A stretch of DNA of 64,000 bases, taken from contig CAZVMN010000005.1 of the NCBI GenBank assembly GCA_964629015.1, positions 1 to 64,000 on the forward strand. The letters are read 5' to 3'. The position numbers and the translations under genes are program-made. Source of the DNA: Oceanococcus sp964629015. GTDB taxonomy: Bacteria > Pseudomonadota > Gammaproteobacteria > Nevskiales > Oceanococcaceae. Positions 24,949-31,747 of the stretch are shown here, piece by piece (within the stretch, counting starts at the first letter, position 1; each line of letters starts with the position of its first letter). Under the pieces are notes generated by a model. It had not been told where the DNA came from and ran no database searches. It saw nothing but the letters and a program-made list of their open reading frames with translations.

Positions 24949-25700
24949 GGTTGGGCCTCCTCGCGTTCGCTCGCCGGCTGATCATCAAGGCTGAAACGGA
25001 TAGTGTGCAACGGGATGTTGAGATCCGCGTAGTTGAGTGTGATCGGCAGCACTGGGTCATGCGGGATGTCCACATCAATCGCTACATCGTTCAAAACCGG
25101 CACCGACATTTCGGTTTTAAGCGGTACATCAGCCACGATGGTGGTCTTCAGCGGCACAATCAGGTTCTGTTTCAGACGCGCCTTGATCGGCGCGGTGAAG
25201 GTCAGACGAACGTCCTGGTCAATCGGCACCATCAGGCGCACCGGAACCTCCGCACGCACCGGGAAGCGCCCGCGCAGTGGCAGTTTGAAGGTTTCTCCGA
25301 GCAGATCGGCTTCGACCACTGTATCGATGTCGATATCCTGCTCCAGCGGAATCACATCGTCGACAGGGACGACTGTGGAGATCGGCACCACTGCGTCGAA
25401 GTCGGCGATCAACGACAGTGCGTCTTCGACCGGAACGGACAACGTCGTGTCGACCGGCACAGCCGTGCTGACGACTTCATCGATCGAGATCTTCAGTTCA
25501 TTGCGCACTGATGCGGTGACGGTCAGTGGTTGATCGACATAAGCAAACAGTTGCTCTTCAGTGACCAACAGTTGGGCCTGCAAGCGTTTGATCACGAGTT
25601 CAAAGGTGACTAGCGCGCCGATAGCTGCGCCGATCAGAATGATCAACGCCCAGAACAGCAGACCACCACGTTGGGATGTGAGAGCAGGATTGCGGCGCAT
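24945..25700 (-). CDS. single-pass envelope protein with IPV-type repeats, first of three paralogues
   Basis: 251 residues from the ATG at 25700, two bases after the DUF1302 stop begins its TGAGATG junction. The N-terminal helix (about 13-36) is followed by a possible short coil and YVDQPLTVTASV, the same DQP landmark as its paralogues. The periplasmic part repeats STAVPVDTTLSVPVEDA, VVPISTVVPVDDVIPLE and RAEVPVRLMVPIDQ. Acidic residues are frequent. It is translationally coupled to the next paralogue. Three such genes in a row imply either a heteromeric assembly or division of labour; I know of no described example. Confidence 0.75.
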   Translation of the reverse strand: MRRNPALTSQRGGLLFWALIILIGAAIGALVTFELVIKRLQAQLLVTEEQLFAYVDQPLTVTASVRNELKISIDEVVSTAVPVDTTLSVPVEDALSLIADFDAVVPISTVVPVDDVIPLEQDIDIDTVVEADLLGETFKLPLRGRFPVRAEVPVRLMVPIDQDVRLTFTAPIKARLKQNLIVPLKTTIVADVPLKTEMSVPVLNDVAIDVDIPHDPVLPITLNYADLNIPLHTIRFSLDDQPASEREEAQP

Positions 25701-25701
25701 C

Positions 25702-27987
25702 TCAGAACACCACCGAGATTGAGGCATTGATGAAATCGCGATCGCTCAGGCGATTGCCAGCACCGCCACCGAAAAAAATAAAGTTGTCGATCGCGAAGTT
25801 GATGCGGTTGCGGTAGTTGAAGTTGACGCCGGCCAAAGCGATCTTGCGGCCATGCTGGAAGTTGCCGCCGAGGCCTGGTGTGGTGCCATCCACATCATGA
25901 AACAGAATTAACTGCGGGCGCAGGCGTAGTCCCGGAATCAGCAGATCGTCGTAGGCCCAAATTGCAGCCACTTTGTAGCCCCAGGCAAAAGCGGTGGGGA
26001 ACCCGTTAGCGTCCTGAGCGAAGGGGTTGAGCTTGAGCGGGTCGTCTGTTTCCTCAATACCTGCGGAATAGTGCGTGTTGGTGGTGGCCAGGCTGTCCAA
26101 CTGCAATTCCGAGAGTGCCGGCAGATCCGGCACGTAGCTGGCCGAAAGTTCAAAGATCAACACGGTTTGATCGGCCAGCAGCCAATTGTTGCGGCGGCCA
26201 AAAATCTTGGTGGCGCCAAGACTGCCTTGCCAAAAATCGAACTCCTCATAACCGCGGATATAGGAGCCGGGATCGACCTCGCCCGGTTCACCGCCGCGGT
26301 AAGCGGTAAGGTAATCCGGCAGCGCGTTACGTCGGTCGGTGAAGGTTGCGCCGGCGAGTTGATCCAGCGGTAGCCCGAGTATGTCCGCCAGAGGACCAAG
26401 CAAGGGATTGAGCAGTGCTGCCTCGCCGGGCACCAGGGCCAACTCTTCGCGCGGAAAGATCGGCTGCAGTGCGGCGAAGAACACATCTTCCAGATCGACC
26501 TGGAACGGGTGGTCCGGTCGGAAGGCCACCTCGCCGGACCAGCTAAAGCCCAGAGCGGCGGTGTTGAAGCCGAAGCCGAAAACCTGAATGTCTTCCGGGT
26601 ATTCCAGGAAGATGCGCGCGGTATCTAGCGGCAGGGCGTCGTAACCATCCCCAACCAATTTGGGGTCGTCACCTGTAAGATCCCCGACCAGGTCAATCAG
26701 AGAGCTGGCATCGCGGCCGCAGGCCCGCAGGAAGTTGAGCAAGCCGATGGGGAAGATGCCGGGCTGAGGGTCTTGCCCTGTGGCGCTTCCTTCGGCTGAG
26801 GCGCAGGTGGCATCCGCGGCAACGAAGCTCGCTGCGGGCAGGCGTGCGTGGTAGTTCGAGTAATACAGACTGAGCTCGGTGCCGCCGAGCCATTCCGGTT
26901 CGAAATAGCTGAACTTCATGCCGTATTGGCCCATCGCGTCAGGTTCGCGATTGTCCAGGCGCGGAATCGATGCCGCGGTATCACTGATCAAGGCGACAAC
27001 CGGTGTCAGTTCTCGCTGGAGCTGCAAGGGGTCTTCGGGTGTTTTGCCAAACGGCAGCGGTAGCGAGTCGTCCGACAGCGTGCCGTGGTTTTCCGGCTCG
27101 GAGCCGATGTCCACAATAAATGAACCGAGGGTGCCTCGCGAAGGCAGCGTGTAGGGGCGCCATTCCAACTGGTAGAAGAACTCGGCCGCAAGTTTTTCGG
27201 TAAAAGCGGTTGCGATGTTGATCATCGCCACCGGTTCCAGTGCTTCGTCCAGGTCCATGGTTGGACGGAAGAAGTTGTTGAAATTGATCGGATTGACAAA
27301 ATTCAGGGTGCCAGAAATGGCGAACAAAGCTTCGCCCCAGCCCATTTGTTGACGCCCGATACGCACATCCAATTCATGCTCGTTGAAGCTGGGCAGGCGG
27401 AAGTAAACATAGGCGTCACGCAGATCAAATAGCCAGCGCGTTTCGTCGATCGCATGCGAGGGCATATCCACCGCCGTCGCGATCCCGGGTGCTGGACCTT
27501 CTTGCACGATCAGATTGGGGTGATAGATACGTTGCTCATCGATGATGCGGTCGTAGAAAGTCTGCCAGCCGAGTTCTACACCCCAACTGCTGTCGCCTGC
27601 CTTGATGCTCAAGTCGGAACGCCAGCGCACCACACCGCTGGTGACATCGCCTTTGTCATGGATCAGGTTGGCTTCATCACCGAGTTGCCAATTGGCGCCC
27701 GGCGCGGCCATCCAGCGCTCATGGGGTTCGATGTTGTCGCGGCTTAGCGAGATACAGGCGTCGGGTGCGCAGAGCTCAGGGTCCAGATTGGATTTGCCAA
27801 TGAACTCCGGATTGGGCGAGGCCAGCCGCCACTGCGCGCCGATAGCCAACTTATTCTTCCACTGGATGTCGAATCCAGAGCCCCAGTCGGTTAGGAATTC
27901 CATCGCGCTCGCTGGGCTGGCGACCACCGCGAGCGTGAGGCCGACTAAGGCTGCGCGAACTTGTATTTCTCCCCCGTTTCGCGTCAT
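25702..27987 (-). CDS. DUF1302-family outer-membrane protein
   Basis: 761 residues. The signal peptide ends near SPASA (residue 28), and the mature part begins EFLTDWGSGFDIQWKNKL, typical of DUF1302 proteins. The body is a large beta-barrel-like sequence with repeated aromatic strands, ending FINASISVVF with the terminal phenylalanine used in barrel assembly. Related proteins are found beside PF17131 LolA-like proteins and RND/MMPL permeases in gene sets linked to hydrophobic compounds. Here it leads an operon with three tandem repeat proteins instead of a permease, and the divergent neighbour is a LolA-like protein. Confidence 0.85.
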   Translation of the reverse strand: MTRNGGEIQVRAALVGLTLAVVASPASAMEFLTDWGSGFDIQWKNKLAIGAQWRLASPNPEFIGKSNLDPELCAPDACISLSRDNIEPHERWMAAPGANWQLGDEANLIHDKGDVTSGVVRWRSDLSIKAGDSSWGVELGWQTFYDRIIDEQRIYHPNLIVQEGPAPGIATAVDMPSHAIDETRWLFDLRDAYVYFRLPSFNEHELDVRIGRQQMGWGEALFAISGTLNFVNPINFNNFFRPTMDLDEALEPVAMINIATAFTEKLAAEFFYQLEWRPYTLPSRGTLGSFIVDIGSEPENHGTLSDDSLPLPFGKTPEDPLQLQRELTPVVALISDTAASIPRLDNREPDAMGQYGMKFSYFEPEWLGGTELSLYYSNYHARLPAASFVAADATCASAEGSATGQDPQPGIFPIGLLNFLRACGRDASSLIDLVGDLTGDDPKLVGDGYDALPLDTARIFLEYPEDIQVFGFGFNTAALGFSWSGEVAFRPDHPFQVDLEDVFFAALQPIFPREELALVPGEAALLNPLLGPLADILGLPLDQLAGATFTDRRNALPDYLTAYRGGEPGEVDPGSYIRGYEEFDFWQGSLGATKIFGRRNNWLLADQTVLIFELSASYVPDLPALSELQLDSLATTNTHYSAGIEETDDPLKLNPFAQDANGFPTAFAWGYKVAAIWAYDDLLIPGLRLRPQLILFHDVDGTTPGLGGNFQHGRKIALAGVNFNYRNRINFAIDNFIFFGGGAGNRLSDRDFINASISVVF

Positions 27988-28022
27988 GTTTGACTCGCCG
28001 TCCTAAATATCAGTGTTTAATG

Positions 28023-28040
28023 TTACATTGATCAATGTAA
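28023..28040. promoter_or_regulatory. perfect 18-bp palindrome in the divergent promoter
   Basis: TTACATTGATCAATGTAA is a perfect 18-bp palindrome, 36 bp from the DUF1302 start on one side and 2 bp from the first ATG of the LolA-like gene on the other. Size and symmetry suit a TetR- or MarR-type dimer. A protein bound here would block both promoters. The TetR-like gene at 19469 is a candidate, without direct evidence. Confidence 0.65.
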
Positions 28041-28042
28041 AA

Positions 28043-28834
28043 ATGAACATGCCCAAGCGTCTTTCCACGCGTGCCCGCGCAATGCGCTGTCCTGCCCGTA
28101 TTTGCGGGCTTGGTGCGCTGTTTGCTTTGCTCGCATTGACTGCTCATGCGGCGCAATCTGGCGATACCGAATTGGCGCGTTTGATTGAATGCGCATTGCC
28201 CATCGGCCAAAGCGCAGCACAGCGTCTTGAGGTGGAGCTGATCGAGCAACCTGTCGGTCAGCCCGCCACACATCTGTACGCGCGTATTGATCTTGTTGTG
28301 GATGAGAGCAGCCGGCGTATGCGTGTTTTGATGAATGCGCCCCGTGAAGTTGCCGGGAGTGCTTACCTTGTTTTGCAGCAAGGTGATGAGCGTGAGATGC
28401 ATATGTATCTGCCGGCACTGGAGCGTAGCCGTCAGCTTGGACCGGACAGCCGCGTGCAGCTCATGGGCACCGGCTTTGAAGTGCGCAGCCTGTTCAGTCT
28501 TTTGCTGGGCGGAAATCAGCTGGCTTGGACTGGTGGCCGCCATGTCGAAAAGGACGGGCGTAGCCTTCGTAAGGTGCACGTCACGGGTTTCGACAGTTCC
28601 AAGCAGATGGCGCCGACCACGTTGTGGATCGATAAGCAAAGTTGTCAGACGGTTCAGGTCGATGCGGGAGATGGCACGGTTATGACGCTGGACTACCCCA
28701 CGCGGGATGCGCGTTGGCCGCAAAGTCTGAGCATTCAGCCCTATGGGGCGCATGGACCGAGTGTGCTCAAGATTCTTGAGCGCCAAAATTTGCCTGCCGG
28801 GACATCGCTTACCGCGCAACGCTATTACCGCTGA
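28043..28834 (+). CDS. LolA-like outer-membrane lipoprotein-sorting family protein (PF17131-type)
   Basis: About 263 residues. A basic N-terminus and ARICGLGALFALLALTAHAAQ form a signal peptide, so the protein is periplasmic. The core RVLMNAPREVAGSAYLVLQ, then MHMYLPALERSRQL and LMGTGFEVRSLF, is the pattern of PF17131 proteins, which share the LolA fold that holds an acyl chain. In known loci these pair with DUF1302 proteins and RND permeases. The start is uncertain: ATGs at 28043 and 28049 lie directly after the palindrome with no ribosome site. It probably shuttles a hydrophobic ligand between membranes. Confidence 0.8.
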   Translation: MNMPKRLSTRARAMRCPARICGLGALFALLALTAHAAQSGDTELARLIECALPIGQSAAQRLEVELIEQPVGQPATHLYARIDLVVDESSRRMRVLMNAPREVAGSAYLVLQQGDEREMHMYLPALERSRQLGPDSRVQLMGTGFEVRSLFSLLLGGNQLAWTGGRHVEKDGRSLRKVHVTGFDSSKQMAPTTLWIDKQSCQTVQVDAGDGTVMTLDYPTRDARWPQSLSIQPYGAHGPSVLKILERQNLPAGTSLTAQRYYR

Positions 28835-28850
28835 ATTCGCCGCAGGCATT

Positions 28851-29267
28851 TCAGTTGTCCGAATCCATGCCGCGACGCCAGTTCTTCCAAAACTGTATGC
28901 GCGGCAGATCGGTAACGATTTCATCGGTCTGGCCGGAAATTTTGTGCACCACTGGCTCCAGGTTTTCCACCACCACAAGTAGGCGGAACAACACCAGGAT
29001 CACTTCCAGACTGATACGCAAAATCACCAGGCAGGCGATAAACAACGCCGGACCAAATACGAGTAACCAGCCGATTCCGCTTTGCCAAGAGCGCTCGAAT
29101 GCACTGATCACGCTGTAGATCGTGAGTAAGCCGCTAAGCAAGATCCCCAGCGTATAAATGGTGGGCACCATGCGGGTGGTGAGGATGCTGCGAAATTGCA
29201 GATCGAAAAGCCCGTGCAGTAACTCGCGAGCTTGGTCGGCATGGCGTTCTGAATCAGGTGTGCTCAT
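28851..29267 (-). CDS. DUF4282 membrane protein
   Basis: 138 residues from the ATG at 29267. An N-terminal soluble part (1-35) contains LLHGLFDLQFRSILTTRMVP, then two transmembrane helices (about 37-60 and 68-98) and a C-terminal tail. This matches DUF4282, small membrane proteins of unknown function in which FDFxFxxFITxK-like segments precede the helices. The gene overlaps the end of the small coiled-coil protein gene by 14 bp and closes the operon begun by the Abi-alpha gene. Confidence 0.8.
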   Translation of the reverse strand: MSTPDSERHADQARELLHGLFDLQFRSILTTRMVPTIYTLGILLSGLLTIYSVISAFERSWQSGIGWLLVFGPALFIACLVILRISLEVILVLFRLLVVVENLEPVVHKISGQTDEIVTDLPRIQFWKNWRRGMDSDN

Positions 29268-29502
29268 CGTCACGGACCTTGCGCGCGCGTTCAGCGCGCA
29301 CCTGATCGGATACCGTCGCGGACAAGTCACGTGCCGCCTCATCAGCGACGCGTTTGATGATTTCCTGTTTCAGGCGCTCTTCCGCCAGGGCAACAAGCTG
29401 ATCACGAACGTTCTCGCGCATGCGCCGTCGCGCCTGCACCCAGGCGATGCCCATACCCAGACCAAAGGCCATAACGGTGAAGATAATGACGCTGGAAGTC
29501 AT
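29254..29502 (-). CDS. small single-pass membrane protein with coiled coil
   Basis: 82 residues. One N-terminal transmembrane helix (about 3-22, SVIIFTVMAFGLGMGIAWV), then a long charged helix with heptad-like leucines and arginines (QLVALAEERLKQEIIKRVADEA) ending acidic. No family is recognised. It lies 7 bp from DUF445 and overlaps DUF4282, so all three proteins should be made together and may form a membrane complex. Confidence 0.7.
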   Translation of the reverse strand: MTSSVIIFTVMAFGLGMGIAWVQARRRMRENVRDQLVALAEERLKQEIIKRVADEAARDLSATVSDQVRAERARKVRDDEHT

Positions 29503-29509
29503 GGTTGAA

Positions 29510-30802
29510 TCAGGCCAGACCGACCATGCTTCCGATTGTCATCATTGCTTCAGTCGCACCAGGCGGTGGGCTGGCCAGCAGTTTGAAGACCAGAACTTGG
29601 CCGACACCGACAAGAAAGCCCAAGGCGGCACCCACGGCGATGAGTATCCACTCGTCCTCTTCAAAGGCCGGGCGCAACATGCCTTCAAAATCTGGTGGCG
29701 GCAGAGCACTGAGCCTTTCGGACAGCGTGCTCGCAATATCCATGGCTTCTTTGGCATAAGCGTCAACTGAGCGCACGGCGTCGGGAAGGTTCTCAACGAT
29801 CCGTTCCACTGCCAAATTCTTCATTTCGATGTAGCGCCGGGTGCCCACGGTCCAGGCCACGAAGGGTTTGGCCAGACCGGATTGGTCGTCGATCACCTTT
29901 TTGACGTTTTTGGCGATCATGTTGAAGACGCGGTCGGCGTACGGGCCTTTAAGCACGGCTTCGATGATGTTGGATGGCGTGACGATCTCTTCAGCGATCA
30001 GGCCAGCATAGTCGCGTGAGACTTCCGGTTGGCGCTTGTGGAAGAGACCCTGAATCGTGATGCGACCAATCCGTATTGGTAGCTGAGGGCGGAAGATCAT
30101 TTTCAACGCAATGAAGTTGGTCAGATAGCCCACGATCAAACCAAACAGCGGCAGTTGGAAATCGGCTTTGTAGAAGGTCCAGCCGATCATCTGGAAAATG
30201 CCGAACAGGAAACCGAAATAGAATCCGGAGCGACCAATGAAGACAAACTCGCTGCGCCCGGTCTCTTGGAAGATTTTGTTGATCAGGCTCTTGTCGCGGA
30301 CCAGGGTGGTGACCACCATGTCGGTCAGGTCGAACATTTCGGTGACGTTCTCGCGAATGTTCGCCATCACCTCTTCGACCACTTCGGGTGCATCTTCCTT
30401 GACCCGTTTGATGATGATGTTCTTGGCCGTGGCCGGGAGTGTTTCCCATAGCGTTGGCTCGTATTCGTACATCACTTCTTCAACGATTTGGTCGACCAGC
30501 TGAAGAATCGGTCCGCTGATTTCATCGGTGACGCGTTTGGGATCCAGGCGTTCGAAGATTTCCTGCTCGCTGACCAATCGGGGAACGATGGTATTGCAGG
30601 CAATGGTGGCCATTTTTCCAGCCTTGCGCGGCACAATGCCTTGCCAGCCCAAGAAGGGCGGTTTACCAACAAATTCTAAGGGTAGGAACATCATCTTGAT
30701 TGCGACCACATTGGTCACATACCCGACAATGCCGCTGGTTATAGGCATTGAAAGATAGAGCCACATATTGGTCTGGAAATCAGCCCAGGCTGCTGCAAAC
30801 AT
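29510..30802 (-). CDS. DUF445-family membrane protein
   Basis: 430 residues from the ATG at 30802 (GAGGGAGACCT upstream). An N-terminal hairpin of helices contains ITSGIVGYVTNVVAIKMMFLPLEFVGKPPFLGWQGIVPRKAGKMA, shown here by its parts TNVVAIKMMF and GIVPRKAGKMA, which recur mid-protein as TNFIALKMIFRP and GLFHKRQPEVS: an internal duplication. A long helical region follows and a last helix sits near 395-420. This fits DUF445, inner-membrane proteins of unknown role, some linked to envelope shape or stability. It is the second gene of the Abi-alpha operon. Confidence 0.87.
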   Translation of the reverse strand: MFAAAWADFQTNMWLYLSMPITSGIVGYVTNVVAIKMMFLPLEFVGKPPFLGWQGIVPRKAGKMATIACNTIVPRLVSEQEIFERLDPKRVTDEISGPILQLVDQIVEEVMYEYEPTLWETLPATAKNIIIKRVKEDAPEVVEEVMANIRENVTEMFDLTDMVVTTLVRDKSLINKIFQETGRSEFVFIGRSGFYFGFLFGIFQMIGWTFYKADFQLPLFGLIVGYLTNFIALKMIFRPQLPIRIGRITIQGLFHKRQPEVSRDYAGLIAEEIVTPSNIIEAVLKGPYADRVFNMIAKNVKKVIDDQSGLAKPFVAWTVGTRRYIEMKNLAVERIVENLPDAVRSVDAYAKEAMDIASTLSERLSALPPPDFEGMLRPAFEEDEWILIAVGAALGFLVGVGQVLVFKLLASPPPGATEAMMTIGSMVGLA

Positions 30803-30848
30803 AGGTCTCCCTCTTGTGTGTGCGGCGCTTTCGAGAGCGCCGTTTGAA

Positions 30849-31565
30849 TTATTCTTCGGTCGGAACTGCGGCCGGATCGCAATACGCCCATAGATCTCGC
30901 CCCAGCTCTGAGATGTGCAAGCTGCGACGCTGGAACTTGACGTTGCGATTGCGCTGCGACAGCTCGCGCACCAGATTGCTGACTTTGGGGCCACCTTCGA
31001 GAATTTGATACTTCATCTCCAGGCTGCGATTTTCCGCGCCGATTTCGGCCAAGCCGAGACTCAAGAGATGGTCAATGTATGAAGGGACATAATCCCGTAG
31101 CTTGACCGGGGCTCCACGCTCAATGGAACAGAAATTGCTCGCAGCGACCCGGACGCCGGTGCGTATATTGCCCACGGTGATGTTGATCAGGGGGTATTCG
31201 GTGCCATCGGACAAGGCGGCGAGCAGGCAGGCTTCGTCGGCCGTGAGTTCTAGCAGAATGGAGGTGTAGAGGGCGCGTTGCGCCGCATCTTTGCTCTGCT
31301 CAGAGGCTTCGTCGAGCAAAGCCGAAAGCAACAGGCGCGGATGCATGCGCTGCGACAGGGTCGCGGCTGTGTTCTCGCGAGCATGGGCTTGCGGCGGGTC
31401 AATGGCGTCCAGCCGGTGCTTGAGTTCGCTCAATGCGAAATGTTCGATGCCTTCATATGCTTCGCGAGCCAGGCCAGCTCCAGGTAGACGTGAAGCCAAG
31501 TCCCGAAGACGGGTTAAACGCTCCGGACGCGCCCGTTGTGCGATGGCCTTTTGCAACTCAGACAT
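30849..31565 (-). CDS. Abi-alpha (DUF4393)-like protein
   Basis: 238 residues, soluble, largely helical. The middle, HPRLLLSALLDEASEQS followed by LLELTADEACLLAALSDG and YPLINI, resembles the Abi-alpha family (DUF4393), named for a link with abortive infection in other bacteria. A winged-helix-like segment near the C-terminus (SLGLAEIGAENRS, VSNLVRELSQ) may mediate contacts. It is the first gene of a four-gene operon with DUF445, a coiled-coil membrane protein and DUF4282. Whether this set has any defence role is unknown; the match is by pattern and moderate. Confidence 0.65.
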   Translation of the reverse strand: MSELQKAIAQRARPERLTRLRDLASRLPGAGLAREAYEGIEHFALSELKHRLDAIDPPQAHARENTAATLSQRMHPRLLLSALLDEASEQSKDAAQRALYTSILLELTADEACLLAALSDGTEYPLINITVGNIRTGVRVAASNFCSIERGAPVKLRDYVPSYIDHLLSLGLAEIGAENRSLEMKYQILEGGPKVSNLVRELSQRNRNVKFQRRSLHISELGRDLWAYCDPAAVPTEE

Positions 31566-31651
31566 GTTCCCCTCCTGAACACCTTGGGCTCTAGTGACGG
31601 CCCGATTCCAGCGCTCAATGTACCCTGACGGCGTGATAACGCAATCTAGCC

Positions 31652-31680
31652 ATTAAATGATGGCACAGTTCTCTTGTCAA
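31652..31680 (-). promoter_or_regulatory. sigma70-type promoter of the Abi-alpha/DUF445 operon
   Basis: On the minus strand TTGACA (31680-31675), a 17-bp spacer and TTTAAT (31657-31652) form a near-consensus promoter. It lies 87 bp before the Abi-alpha ATG and points toward it. It is the best sigma70 match I noticed in the window. Confidence 0.75.
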
Positions 31681-31747
31681 GATGGGTGAGCCTGGGCTGG
31701 AATGGTCAAAATCCGCCGCACCTTACGCCTGCCGCGGTGCTTTGACG

